DNA from: a virus
IMG/VR virus record: IMGVR_UViG_3300028831_000819
Coordinates: 1-23,082 of that record
Direction: 5' to 3' (one strand)
DNA length: 23,082 bases
The notes beneath the pieces are model-generated. The model was given only the letters and a program-made list of their open reading frames with translations. It was not told where the DNA came from and did not search any database. Below, piece after piece: positions 12,063-20,492 of this stretch; position 1 is the first letter of the stretch, and every line of letters begins with the position of its first letter. A program made the position numbers and the translations under genes.

Positions 12063-12080
12063 CCTTTGCGGGAGTGAGTG

Positions 12081-12731
12081 ATGGTGGACCCGTTCGCCTC
12101 ACTTCCGCGCGGCCATTTCGGGGCGATCCTTGCTGACCCGCCGTGGCCTTTCGCTACATGGTCGCACAAGGGACAGGGACGTAGCGGAGAGGCCCATTAT
12201 AGCACGATGTCCCATGCTGATATGGAAAATCTGCCAGTTGCTGACTTGGCGGCCGATGATTGCGCGCTATTCATGTGGATTGTGCAAACGCAAATCCCGG
12301 AAGCCGTCAGGCTGATCGAAGCATGGGGCTTTAAACTAAAATCATGCGCCTTCAACTGGGTAAAGGGCGGCGCGCTTCCGCTATTCCCCGACGACGTTGT
12401 AACCCAGATGGGTATGGGGAAATGGACCCGCGCCGAGTCGGAGGTTTGCTGGCTTGCTACACGCGGAAGTCCGAAGCGGCTTAACGCCGACGTTCGACAG
12501 GTGATTGACGAGCGACGCCGTGAGCATAGCCGCAAACCAGACTGTGTACACGAACGCATCGAGCGGCTGGTAGCCGGGCCCTACCTTGAGCTATTCGCGC
12601 GCCAGCAGCGTCCTAATTGGACTGTATGGGGCAATCAAACCGACAAGTTCAGCGCGCCCGAAAAGCGACAGACATTCTCGGACATCTGGAAAGCGCCTTA
12701 CTGGAACGAAGAAGGTACTGCGCCAGCGTAA
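12081..12731 (+). CDS. MT-A70 family N6-adenine DNA methyltransferase
   Basis: 216 aa. The start is ATG at 12081, placed 6 bases after GGAG; the GTG at 12078 is too close. Catalytic DPPW lies at 19-22 (AILADPPWPF), followed by family features: HYSTMSHADM (about 40-49), LFMWIVQTQIPEA, WGFKLKSCAFNWVKGG, GMGKWTRAESEVCWLATRGS, and the C-terminal PNWTVWGNQ. Family members methylate adenine N6 with SAM; in bacteria and phages the substrate is usually DNA, though the eukaryotic relatives act on RNA. It is next to the GcrA homologue. No restriction partner is present. Confidence 0.92.
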   Translation: MVDPFASLPRGHFGAILADPPWPFATWSHKGQGRSGEAHYSTMSHADMENLPVADLAADDCALFMWIVQTQIPEAVRLIEAWGFKLKSCAFNWVKGGALPLFPDDVVTQMGMGKWTRAESEVCWLATRGSPKRLNADVRQVIDERRREHSRKPDCVHERIERLVAGPYLELFARQQRPNWTVWGNQTDKFSAPEKRQTFSDIWKAPYWNEEGTAPA

Positions 12732-12830
12732 ATCGACGGGGCTTGGGGGCCTCAAGTAATCGTTGCGTCAGTGCGGAAAGTGGTGGCTCTACGCCGCTGC
12801 GTTAATGCGTATCGGGAGAGGAACGGACAA

Positions 12831-13367
12831 ATGTCGAACATGCATCCCAATCAGGCGCATTTGCCGCCATCACCTTGGAACGAGGAAAAAGAAACCCATC
12901 TGAAACAGGCATGGGCCAACGGCCTATCAGCCTCCCAAATTTCTATCATGATATTTCAAGGGGAGTTTTCCCGCTCAGCCATTCTCGGCAAGGTGCATAG
13001 GCTTGATCTAGCTCCTCGAAATACCCCGATTATGACCCAAGATGAACGCGAGCAGCGTAGACGGGATCGCGATCGTACCCGAGACATCAAGCTAACTCGT
13101 GCGAGGCGGCGCACCAATAGGCCGGTTTATGCTCGGGCAGAGGTCCCAGAGCCGCCAGCCCCCAAAATGAAACCCTGCTCATTGCCGGAACTGACTAGAG
13201 AGACTTGCCGCTGGCCAATCGGGCATCCAGGTAATTCAGATTTCTTCTTCTGCGGGGCTGAGCCAGAGGCTCACAAGCCGTACTGTACCTACCACGACAG
13301 ACTATCGCACGCCAGATTACCAGGTGTCTCAGGCAGGCCGTTCATTCAAAGAGGATGGCCGGCGTGA
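12831..13367 (+). CDS. gcrA: GcrA cell-cycle regulator homologue
   Basis: 178 aa from ATG 12831 with GAGAGG upstream. Residues about 14-62 (PWNEEKETHLKQAWANGLSA then ILGKVHRLDL) match the GcrA DNA-binding HTH. The C-terminal domain has the GcrA hallmarks ETCRWPIGHPG (about 124-134), FFFCG and PYCTYHDRL. In Caulobacter, GcrA binds sigma70-RNA polymerase and activates promoters carrying GANTC methylated by CcrM. Both domains are present, so this copy could work on host or phage promoters. The linker is long, Arg-rich and proline-rich. Phage-borne GcrA proteins are known in alphaproteobacterial phages. Confidence 0.92.
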   Translation: MSNMHPNQAHLPPSPWNEEKETHLKQAWANGLSASQISIMIFQGEFSRSAILGKVHRLDLAPRNTPIMTQDEREQRRRDRDRTRDIKLTRARRRTNRPVYARAEVPEPPAPKMKPCSLPELTRETCRWPIGHPGNSDFFFCGAEPEAHKPYCTYHDRLSHARLPGVSGRPFIQRGWPA

Positions 13368-14086
13368 CCGCAATGCGGCCGTGGATGAAATGGTATCCCG
13401 CCGACTGGCGGGCTGACCCACGGCTGCGCATGTGCTCGCTGGCGGCGCGCGGCTTATGGGCCGATCTCATCAGCTACATGCACGAAGGAGAGCCTTACGG
13501 ACATCTCACAATTGACGGAATAGAGCCAAACGAACCAGGCATTGCTGCTCTGGTGGCCCGGCCGCTAAAGGAGGTGAAAAGGGCTTTGGCCGAGCTCGAT
13601 CGGTTTCAGGTGTTTAGCCGGACGGAAGCAGGTGTAATTTTCTCACGACGGATGGTTAGGGATAAGGCCAAAGCGGAATCCGACACAGTAAATGGTAAAG
13701 GGGGTGGTAATCCCAAATTGACCGTGGGGGATAAGGGGGGGGTTAACCCCCCGGATAAGGCCCATATGCCAGAGGCTAGAAGCCAGAAAGAAAGTGAAGA
13801 TGCGGCTGATGCCGCGCCATCGACAGGGTACGCCTTTGAACAGGGGGTCATTCGGTTGTCCCCTAAAGACTTTGCCAAGTGGCAAAAGGCCTATCCAAAT
13901 CTCGACCTTGCCGCGGAACTGATCCCAATGGCCCAATGGGCCGGCGAGCAGCGAGATTGGTTTTTTGCTGTGTCCGGCGCGCTCGCCAAGAAAAACCGTG
14001 AGGAAAAGCGGCGCCGGGAAATGCGGAACGGCGCGCCCGTGCTGCTTACACCATCAGGAAACCCTTGGCCTGAAGGCATTACATGA
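13364..14086 (+). CDS. Phage replication protein, DUF1376-like/O-like
   Basis: 240 aa from GTG 13364, which overlaps the GcrA stop (GTGA) with AAGAGG about 9 bases upstream; an ATG at 13355 is possible but has no spaced ribosome site. The N-terminus MRPWMKWYPADWRADPRLRM with AARGLWADLISYMHE and an LDRFQVFSRTEAGVIFSRRM end is the winged-helix type of DUF1376/replication-initiator proteins. A Gly/Lys-rich linker (about 105-145) follows, then PEARSQKESEDAA, and a C-terminal helical domain. It stands immediately before a DnaB/RecA-like ATPase through an ATGA overlap, matching the lambda O-P arrangement. The linker DNA is unusually G-rich and palindromic and may be the origin. Confidence 0.8.
   Translation: MTAMRPWMKWYPADWRADPRLRMCSLAARGLWADLISYMHEGEPYGHLTIDGIEPNEPGIAALVARPLKEVKRALAELDRFQVFSRTEAGVIFSRRMVRDKAKAESDTVNGKGGGNPKLTVGDKGGVNPPDKAHMPEARSQKESEDAADAAPSTGYAFEQGVIRLSPKDFAKWQKAYPNLDLAAELIPMAQWAGEQRDWFFAVSGALAKKNREEKRRREMRNGAPVLLTPSGNPWPEGIT
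13680..13770 (+). other. G-rich palindromic tract, candidate replication origin
   Basis: Within the replication gene linker there is GGGGGGTTAACCCCCC (13737-13752, perfect 16-bp palindrome), two copies of GGATAAGG (13728-13735 and 13752-13759), and runs of G near 13699 and 13726. Phage origins often lie inside the initiator gene, as in lambda O. This is a suggestion only. Confidence 0.3.
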
Positions 14087-14904
14087 CCGTCGTGCATCTC
14101 CCGAGACACAAGCAGCCCGGCTATTATTCGCTCGCAGATTTGCCGCAGCAGCTGAGTGTGGCCGAAATCGCGATCAGCACCGGATGGTGGGAGTTAGACC
14201 AGATTTGGAAGCCATATCCCGGCCAATTCAATGTAGTTTCAGGCATCGCTGGGCATGGGAAATCGACGTTTCTGCTCAATGTGATCTGCAATGTGGCCAA
14301 GAAGCATGGCACAAAATCGTTCCTCTACGTTCCGGAAAATGAGTCCCATGTCCGCGAAAAGTTGCGCTTGATCTGGGGTAATTCCGGCGGGTTTGAGGAC
14401 TTCTGCCAGTCCGGATGTTTTATTCAGTCGGCCGTTCCGGACCATTACGATGACGCCCCGAAGACGCTTGGATGGGTGCTCAATCAAGCTGTAACGGCTC
14501 TGGATGAGGACGAGGTTGATATTGTGCTGATTGATCCATGGAATGAGCTGGAACGCGCCAAGCCCCCAGATTTGTTGATGACCGACTATATCGGGCAATG
14601 CCTGATGTATCTCAAGCAGTTCTGCCGTGCCACGCAAGCGACCGCGATCTTGGTTGCGCACCCAACTAAGGCCGGCACGGCAGAAGGTAAAACGCCAGGG
14701 TTGGCCGACATTGAAGGATCGATGAATTGGTACAACAAATGTGACAACGGCCTCATCGTGGTCCGTGACCCCGACAAAAGCACCTGTCGGGTTATCAGCG
14801 CCAAGGCTCGAGAGTCAGGATCAGGAAAGCGTGGCGTCTGTCACTTTTTCGTTGAGCAGGAAACCGGCATTTTCACGCCGCAGGTCGGGGCCGTTACACC
14901 ATGA
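14083..14904 (+). CDS. DnaB/RecA-like replicative ATPase (helicase)
   Basis: 273 aa; ATG at 14083 overlaps the previous TGA. Walker A is GIAGHGKST (about 54-62, Lys60), within a STGWWELDQIWKPYPGQFNV lead-in typical of DnaB C-terminal/Twinkle-type domains. Walker B is VDIVLIDPWNEL with Asp151, followed by the ILVAHPTK motif, which carries the sensor/motif 3 residues, and a SMNWYNKCDNGLIV, ISAKARESGSG arginine-finger-like end. The DnaB N-terminal domain is absent; the preceding gene may supply the loader/initiator role. It probably unwinds phage DNA at the origin. Confidence 0.88.
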   Translation: MTVVHLPRHKQPGYYSLADLPQQLSVAEIAISTGWWELDQIWKPYPGQFNVVSGIAGHGKSTFLLNVICNVAKKHGTKSFLYVPENESHVREKLRLIWGNSGGFEDFCQSGCFIQSAVPDHYDDAPKTLGWVLNQAVTALDEDEVDIVLIDPWNELERAKPPDLLMTDYIGQCLMYLKQFCRATQATAILVAHPTKAGTAEGKTPGLADIEGSMNWYNKCDNGLIVVRDPDKSTCRVISAKARESGSGKRGVCHFFVEQETGIFTPQVGAVTP

Positions 14905-15080
14905 TTGACCCAGCAGACCAAGCAGACATCGAACTTATCAAGCGCCAGATTGAGCAGCAAATCGGTAGCTATGAGCAAGCATTAGCCGAATACAAGGCTT
15001 TCATGGACGATTGGCGTGAGAAGAACGATCCATCTCGAAAGCGGGTTAAGCGGTTTCGTGAAGCCTCTAAATCCGCATGA
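14901..15080 (+). CDS. Hypothetical 59-aa helical protein
   Basis: ATG at 14901 overlaps the helicase TGA and its own TGA overlaps the next ATG. It is highly charged and helical (MIDPADQADIELIKRQIEQQ, then EYKAFMDDWREK and RKRVKRFREASKSA) and probably forms a coiled coil. It is just below a 60-codon cutoff and easily missed. Confidence 0.7.
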   Translation: MIDPADQADIELIKRQIEQQIGSYEQALAEYKAFMDDWREKNDPSRKRVKRFREASKSA

Positions 15081-15658
15081 GGGGAGCCATGCACGGGGTA
15101 CAAGAACTGATGGTTAAATCTCGGAAACGAACAAAGCTTGTGCTGGTGCGTGAGCCTAACGGGCGGGCCTCTCGAGCTGAGGAGCCGAAGGAATACGCCC
15201 CAGCCCGCATTAAGCGGCTCCTGGATGATGCGCTTGCCGGTTATGGTGATCCAGAATGGGGAACGGCTATTGGTCGCCTCTACGCTCGCCAAAAGATCAC
15301 GGCGCCCATGTACGCCGCGGGAAAGCGATGGGCAGAGCGCGCTGACAAGTATCATCATGCTATCGGAGCGCCGCCGCCAAATCCAAAAGCCTTGTCATTT
15401 GAAGGCCATGAGCGCGGTAATCCACCTGATCCGGATAGCGCAGAGGGAAAAAAACAGGCTGAGCGGGAAAGTCAGGCTGTAACCGATTTCATGGCGGCTC
15501 ATTCGGTATTGGTAGCCGCCGGCATGTTGGCCGAAGCAATGGTCCGAAACGCTTGTGAACGAGACATTCAGCCCGACGATTATGAACAGCTCCAAGCACT
15601 GAATTGTGGGCTTCTGTGGTTAGCCGAGTACTGGGGCTTGACAAATCAGAGGAAATAG
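15077..15658 (+). CDS. Conserved-looking phage protein of unknown function
   Basis: 193 aa from ATG 15077 (ATGA overlap); ATGs at 15089 and 15110 are alternative starts. It has a basic N-terminus, then RIKRLLDDALAGYGDPEWGT, AIGRLYARQKITAPMYAAGK, RWAERADKYHHAIGAPPPNP (about 43-105), an acidic linker (DPDSAEGKKQ), and a C-terminal helical domain (AVTDFMAAHSVLVAAGMLAE). I have seen this opening pattern in other rhizobial phage genes but not with a function. Its place between helicase and terminase suggests a middle- or late-gene regulator, or a packaging helper. This is unproven. Confidence 0.75.
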   Translation: MRGAMHGVQELMVKSRKRTKLVLVREPNGRASRAEEPKEYAPARIKRLLDDALAGYGDPEWGTAIGRLYARQKITAPMYAAGKRWAERADKYHHAIGAPPPNPKALSFEGHERGNPPDPDSAEGKKQAERESQAVTDFMAAHSVLVAAGMLAEAMVRNACERDIQPDDYEQLQALNCGLLWLAEYWGLTNQRK

Positions 15659-15659
15659 A

Positions 15660-15887
15660 ATGTCAAATAGGCAACCTCCCAAATCGCGCCCTTTCAGGGT
15701 TGGCCCCGGCCTCGCGAACGTTCCCCCAAAGCTGGAGTCCGGGGCCTCATGTTCAAATTGCCTTCATGTCAGCCGTGAAGATGAGAATTCTTGGTGCAGG
15801 CGTTTTCCTCCGGTTGCTCTTGAAGGCGGTAGAAGCGCATTTCCGCCCGTTCGCCTTAATTGGAAATGCGGGGAGTGGGCGAAGTGA
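15660..15887 (+). CDS. Small zinc-ribbon-like phage protein
   Basis: 75 aa; ATG at 15660 preceded by GAGGAAA. It contains CSNCLHV, WCRRFPP, FPPVRLNWKCGEW: two Cys pairs in a CxxC...C...C arrangement, likely one zinc. Proteins of this pattern (C..C, CRRxPP, WCGEW) are common in phages. No partner known. Confidence 0.8.
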   Translation: MSNRQPPKSRPFRVGPGLANVPPKLESGASCSNCLHVSREDENSWCRRFPPVALEGGRSAFPPVRLNWKCGEWAK

Positions 15888-16111
15888 TGGCTGTACTCAA
15901 TGAAAAAACAGCTGATGAAATGGCGATCATGCCTAAGCATTCGTTCTACAGTAGCGAGCGCGCAACTGAGAAGGATCGCGAGACGTTCAGGTTCATACTG
16001 AACCAACGAGGAACGTTCTGTCTGCTGGACGAAAAGGCTCAAAGCGACGTTTTACACGGTCGCTGTATCCTCAAGGAATACCAAGGTGTTCCAATCTTGG
16101 ATTATCAATAA
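15887..16111 (+). CDS. Hypothetical 74-aa protein
   Basis: ATG at 15887 overlaps the previous stop (TGATG); an earlier in-frame ATG at 15860 lies inside the zinc-ribbon gene. It has a helical N-terminus (NEKTADEMAIMPKHSFYSSE) and a beta-rich second half (FRFILNQRGTFCLLDEKA, GVPILDY). No family recognised. Confidence 0.6.
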   Translation: MAVLNEKTADEMAIMPKHSFYSSERATEKDRETFRFILNQRGTFCLLDEKAQSDVLHGRCILKEYQGVPILDYQ

Positions 16112-16128
16112 CCTAGCTATGCAGAACC

Positions 16129-16452
16129 ATGCCGTTTCAAAAGGGAAATAGAGCCAATCCAGGCGGCCGTCCAAAAGACAAGCCTTGGGCTGATGCGCTT
16201 CGCATGGAAATAGCAGCGGCCGGAGAAGATAATCCCCGCGCACTCCGAAAGATCGCTCAAAAGGTGCTTGATCTTGCGGCGTCTGGTGACATGCAGGCCA
16301 TTAGGGAAATTGGCGATCGGCTCGACGGTAAGCCTGTGCAGGAAAACCAGACCGAATTGACGCACCGCTATGTCGCTCGGGTTCCCGAGAAAGCCCCAGA
16401 TGCAACCGAATGGCAGAAGACCTACAGCCCGGACGCGCGGACGATTCAGTAG
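16129..16452 (+). CDS. Terminase small-subunit-like protein (DUF5681 type)
   Basis: 107 aa. The basic start MPFQKGNRANPGGRPKDKPW and the core LRKIAQKVLDLAASGDMQ with AIREIGDRLDGKP are typical of the DUF5681/terminase-small family next to terL. It should bind the packaging start site (pac or cos) and recruit the large subunit. It overlaps terL by 43 bases. Confidence 0.82.
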   Translation: MPFQKGNRANPGGRPKDKPWADALRMEIAAAGEDNPRALRKIAQKVLDLAASGDMQAIREIGDRLDGKPVQENQTELTHRYVARVPEKAPDATEWQKTYSPDARTIQ

Positions 16453-17861
16453 AGACGATCTGGACCGCACAGGAAGGTCCGCAGCGTGCATTGATTGCCT
16501 GTCCAGTTTTTGAAGTATTTTTTGGCGGGGCTCGTGGCGGCGGTAAGACGGACGGGGTTCTTGGTGACTTTGTAGAGCACGCGGACGCTTATGGCGAACA
16601 CGCGATCGGCCTGATGATTCGCCGGCAACGGACAGAACTGATTGAAACCATAGAGCGGTCGCGGCAAATCTACATTCCGCTCGGTTGGCAGTATCACGAA
16701 CAGGACAAGATGTGGCGAGCCCCAAATGGGGCACGGCTCAGGTTTGCCTATCTTGAGCGGGACGCCGATGCTGAGGGATACCAAGGCCACAGCTACACAC
16801 GCGTTTATATTGAGGAGATCGGAAACTTTCCCAATCCGGCGCCCATCCTTAAGCTCATGGCCACGCTACGTTCAGGTGCTGGCGTTCCTGTGGGATTTAG
16901 AGCAACCGGCAATCCTGGTGGACCTGGACATCAGTGGGTCCGATCCCGCTATATTGATCCTGCCCCGCTTGGATGGCGGGTTATCAAGGATTCAATAAGC
17001 GAATTAGAGCGTGTCTACATTCCGTCGCGGGTTTCGGACAACCACTTTCTCGGGCCAGATTACGTCCAGAAACTCAAGGCGGCTGGCAGCAAAGAACTGG
17101 TCCGGGCATGGCTTGAAGGTGACTGGGATGTTATCGAGGGCGCATTCTTCGATTGCTGGGAAGCGAGCCGGCACGTTGTTCGACCGTTCACAATCCCGAA
17201 AGACTGGCCGCGTATTCGATCGATGGACTGGGGCTCAGCAAAGCCTTTCTCGGTGGGCTGGTGGGCTGTCGTTTCAGATGATTACAGCCATGATGGGAAA
17301 GTCCTACCGCGGGGCTGCTTGGTTCGTTACCGTGAATGGTATGGGGCGAGTGGGCCAAACCTGGGCCTAAAACTGACGGCGGAAGCGGTCGGAGCCGGAA
17401 TTATTGAGCGCGAGGCTGATGAGAAGATAGCCGATAGCGTTCTTGATCCCTCGGCATTTGCTGAGGATGGCGGCCCCTCGATCGCTGAGCGCATCACATT
17501 AGGCTCAAACGGCAAGATTCACTTCAGGCCAGCGGACAATAAGCGCGTTCCCCAGCGCGGCGCAATGGGCGGCTGGGATCAGGTGAGGGCAAGGCTCAAG
17601 GGCGATGCTGACGGCAGGCCGATGCTGGTCATGTTCTCGACCTGCGTTGATAGCATTCGGACCATTCCAGTTCTGCAGCACGATCCGATCAGAGCTGAAG
17701 ACCTGGACACGGACGGCGAAGATCATGCGGCAGACGAAACCCGTTACGCCTGCATGTCGCGGCCGTGGCTGCCGAAGATCGTGGTCGAGAAGCCGAACGA
17801 CATGAGCGGCTATCGGCCGGCACGGACAACCGCGACAGTCGGCGATTGGAAAAGCTACTAG
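16410..17861 (+). CDS. terL: Terminase large subunit (packaging ATPase-nuclease)
   Basis: 483 aa. The N-terminal ATPase shows Walker A GGARGGGKT (39-47, Lys46), Walker B RVYIEEIG with Glu135/Glu136, and the coupling motif ATGNPGG (165-171). The C-terminal RNase H-like nuclease shows SMDWGS with Asp273, LDPSAF with Asp346, and HAADETRY with Asp442. The ATG at 16410 lies inside the small-subunit gene; no start codon is available nearer the ATPase domain. It cuts concatemers and pumps DNA into the prohead through the portal encoded next. Confidence 0.95.
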   Translation: MAEDLQPGRADDSVETIWTAQEGPQRALIACPVFEVFFGGARGGGKTDGVLGDFVEHADAYGEHAIGLMIRRQRTELIETIERSRQIYIPLGWQYHEQDKMWRAPNGARLRFAYLERDADAEGYQGHSYTRVYIEEIGNFPNPAPILKLMATLRSGAGVPVGFRATGNPGGPGHQWVRSRYIDPAPLGWRVIKDSISELERVYIPSRVSDNHFLGPDYVQKLKAAGSKELVRAWLEGDWDVIEGAFFDCWEASRHVVRPFTIPKDWPRIRSMDWGSAKPFSVGWWAVVSDDYSHDGKVLPRGCLVRYREWYGASGPNLGLKLTAEAVGAGIIEREADEKIADSVLDPSAFAEDGGPSIAERITLGSNGKIHFRPADNKRVPQRGAMGGWDQVRARLKGDADGRPMLVMFSTCVDSIRTIPVLQHDPIRAEDLDTDGEDHAADETRYACMSRPWLPKIVVEKPNDMSGYRPARTTATVGDWKSY

Positions 17862-19865
17862 ATGGCTGATACGGGCTATACAACCGTCTCCCCGATTAAT
17901 GGCAGCGGCGGCACAGTCGCGTCCGATCAGGCCGTCAAGCCGGAAGATTACTGGACGCTTGAACAGTGCAAGCAGGCCTATCTCGACTACACCGGGTCGA
18001 AGGCGCTGGAAATCGAGGAGATCAAGGAAGCTCGGCGCTATCGGCATCATTCACAATGGACCGCGGCTCAGATCGAGACCTTCAACAAGCGCAAGCAGCC
18101 GGTGGTCACCTATCCCCGTATCGGTCGGAAGATCGATGGCATTGTCGGAACGGTCGAACGGCTCAAGCAGGATCCCAAAGCTTACCCACGAACCCCTCAG
18201 CAGGAGCAGGGAGCCGATCTAGCCACAGCGGCGCTGCGTTATGCCCTCGAAAGTCAACGCTGGGACGCCAAGACACCGATTGCCGCGGATAACTGCGCGA
18301 CGGATGGGCACTCCGGTCTTGAGTTGGAATTGATCGAAGGTGACAAGGGCGACAAGGAGGTGTCTTTCGAGATCGTAGAGGATGGGTTTTTCTACGATCC
18401 ACGGTCCTTCCGGCTTGATTTCTCGGATGCCCGCTATTTGGGTGTTTCAAAGCTGGTCGATGTAGAGACTGCTATTGAAATGATGCCCGACAAGGAAGCC
18501 GATATCAGGGCGGCGACCGAGACCGGCGGGGAATTGTCGGTCAATTCCGACCGGGAAAATCGCTGGTTTACGACGATTGGTAGGCGCAAGTTCATCCGAC
18601 TTGTCGATGTCTGGTACAAGCACAAAGGCGGGGTGTGCTGGACATTGTTTAGTGGCTCATCCAAGTTTATGGAAGGACAAAGCCCGTTCTTCGATGAGAA
18701 GAACAAGCCAATTTCCAAATATATCATGTTCCGTTGTGCGGTGGATCAGGACGGCGATAGCTATGGTTTCCCGCGGGCGCTGAAATCCTCACAGGACGAG
18801 ATAAACCAGCGCCGGTCCAAAGGCCTGCATATTCTCAATACGCGCCGGGTGCAGGGTGAAAAGGGCGCGTTCGATGATATTGAGGAGGCAAGACGCGAAG
18901 CGGCTCGTCCGGATGGCTTCGTGCTGCGTAACAGGGGATTCGAAGCTGAGTTCGAGGACCAGTCCAAGCAGCTTGAGCTTTCCGGGCAGTTGAAATTCCT
19001 CGAGGACGCCAAGGCCGAGATAGATAATTACGGTCCGTCACAGGTCGTCACCGGTGAAGGTGTTGACGGTCAGTCGGGGCGGGCAATCGCATTGAGGCAA
19101 TCTGCGGCTCTCGCTGAGCTAGGTCCGTTCATCCTCTCCTATCGCGGTTGGAAATTGCGGGTGTACCGGGCGGTATTTGCGGCCATTCAAAAATACTGGA
19201 CTGGCGAACGCTGGGTTCGGGTAACGGACAGCGAAGGGCTGGCGCAGTTCATCAAAATCAACGGCACTGAGAATAGCCCGCTCGGTCCGGTAGCCGTTAA
19301 TGCCCTCGGCTCGGTTGATGTTGATATCATCCTGGATGAAGGCCCGGATACAATCAATGCCATGGCCGATACGTTCGAGACATTAAAGGAGCTAGGTCCG
19401 TCGCTTATTCCGTTATTGGCGCCTCCAAAGGCTGCCGCGATGGCCGATTTGATTATCGAGACCTCGCCGCTTCCCTCCGAAGCAAAGCAGAAATGGCGAC
19501 AGGCCGGTCAGCAACAGCAACCTAACCCGATGCAGCAGCAGGCGGCAGCGCTTCAAATGCAGGATGCTCAGGCCAAGGTCCGCAAGACCAATGCCGATGC
19601 CGGCTTGGCTGAGGCAAAGACAAAACAGACGTTGATCGAAACACATCTCAAGCCGGCCGAAGCCGCGCACGATGCCACGATAGATCACCTTAATCTCATA
19701 CATGATGGGATGAACAGCCAAATTGACCGATCGCATGACACGATGCAGACAGCGCGCGACCGGCATTTGCAGCTCGTCTTCAAAGCAGCTGATTTGGATC
19801 AGGCCGCACAGGACCGCGACGCGGCTGAGCGGCAAGCAGCGCAACAGCAAGCAGTCCCCGCGTAG
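17862..19865 (+). CDS. Portal protein, P22-type
   Basis: 667 aa, starting immediately after the terminase stop. The body (YRHHSQWTAAQIETFNKRKQ, PVVTYPRIGRKIDGIVGTVE, FFYDPRSFRLDFSDARYLG, FPRALKSSQDEINQRRSKG) fits the P22 portal family in order and length. About residues 545-667 form a Gln/Ala-rich, mostly helical tail with repeated heptad character. It matches the long C-terminal barrel of P22-like portals, though the sequence has drifted. The portal forms a ring at one vertex and is the DNA channel. Confidence 0.9.
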   Translation: MADTGYTTVSPINGSGGTVASDQAVKPEDYWTLEQCKQAYLDYTGSKALEIEEIKEARRYRHHSQWTAAQIETFNKRKQPVVTYPRIGRKIDGIVGTVERLKQDPKAYPRTPQQEQGADLATAALRYALESQRWDAKTPIAADNCATDGHSGLELELIEGDKGDKEVSFEIVEDGFFYDPRSFRLDFSDARYLGVSKLVDVETAIEMMPDKEADIRAATETGGELSVNSDRENRWFTTIGRRKFIRLVDVWYKHKGGVCWTLFSGSSKFMEGQSPFFDEKNKPISKYIMFRCAVDQDGDSYGFPRALKSSQDEINQRRSKGLHILNTRRVQGEKGAFDDIEEARREAARPDGFVLRNRGFEAEFEDQSKQLELSGQLKFLEDAKAEIDNYGPSQVVTGEGVDGQSGRAIALRQSAALAELGPFILSYRGWKLRVYRAVFAAIQKYWTGERWVRVTDSEGLAQFIKINGTENSPLGPVAVNALGSVDVDIILDEGPDTINAMADTFETLKELGPSLIPLLAPPKAAAMADLIIETSPLPSEAKQKWRQAGQQQQPNPMQQQAAALQMQDAQAKVRKTNADAGLAEAKTKQTLIETHLKPAEAAHDATIDHLNLIHDGMNSQIDRSHDTMQTARDRHLQLVFKAADLDQAAQDRDAAERQAAQQQAVPA

Positions 19866-19889
19866 CTACCTCCATTTGGGATCTGAACG

Positions 19890-20492
19890 ATGACGACATA
19901 CAATGACATTCGTAGCCGGATTCTTATGGACGAAAACGGCAACGTCGGCTCGGCTGCCACCATCGGCAAGATCACTATTGACCAGACCACGCCGGGAACT
20001 ACCAACCAGATCAATGCCAGCCCGAACATCTCAACGATCTCGACCAGCATCACCCGGCCCAACGATACCAACGCCTATGCGGCCAACGATGCCTTCGCCA
20101 ATTCCACTTCCGCGCCGACAACTGGCGGCTTCACTTTTACGAGCGCGGCGCGGGCCAGCGGCGGTTCTGGCACGATTACGGATGCGGTGATCTCAGCGAG
20201 CGCGGCTACGCGCTATCAAGGCGAAGTCTGGATTTTCGATCAGGCCATTACGGCAACGAACGACAATGCGGCACTGTCGGTCAGCGATAGCGACATATTG
20301 ACTCTGGTCGGCGTAATTCCTTTTGACACCAGCGATGTGAACGCGGCGAACGCGATCAGCTACGTAACCGGGTTGAATATTGGGTACACTTGTATCGGTA
20401 CAGCGAACCTGCGGTTTCTTGTAAAGATCATGACTGCTATCACGCCGGCAGCGCAGGAAGTTCTCGCCATTCGGATTAAGGTACAGAACTGA
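19890..20492 (+). CDS. Phage structural protein, STSITRPNDTNAYAAND type
   Basis: 200 aa. It starts MTTYNDIRSRILMDENGN, with STSITRPNDTNAYAANDAFA, GGFTFTSAARASGGSGTITD, a GEVWIFDQAITATNDNAALS segment, and ends in AIRIKVQN. It is beta-rich with almost no Cys, which fits a head decoration or tail structural protein. The same pattern occurs in other rhizobial phages next to portal and capsid genes. It overlaps the next gene as TGATG. Function is inferred from location. Confidence 0.75.
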   Translation: MTTYNDIRSRILMDENGNVGSAATIGKITIDQTTPGTTNQINASPNISTISTSITRPNDTNAYAANDAFANSTSAPTTGGFTFTSAARASGGSGTITDAVISASAATRYQGEVWIFDQAITATNDNAALSVSDSDILTLVGVIPFDTSDVNAANAISYVTGLNIGYTCIGTANLRFLVKIMTAITPAAQEVLAIRIKVQN

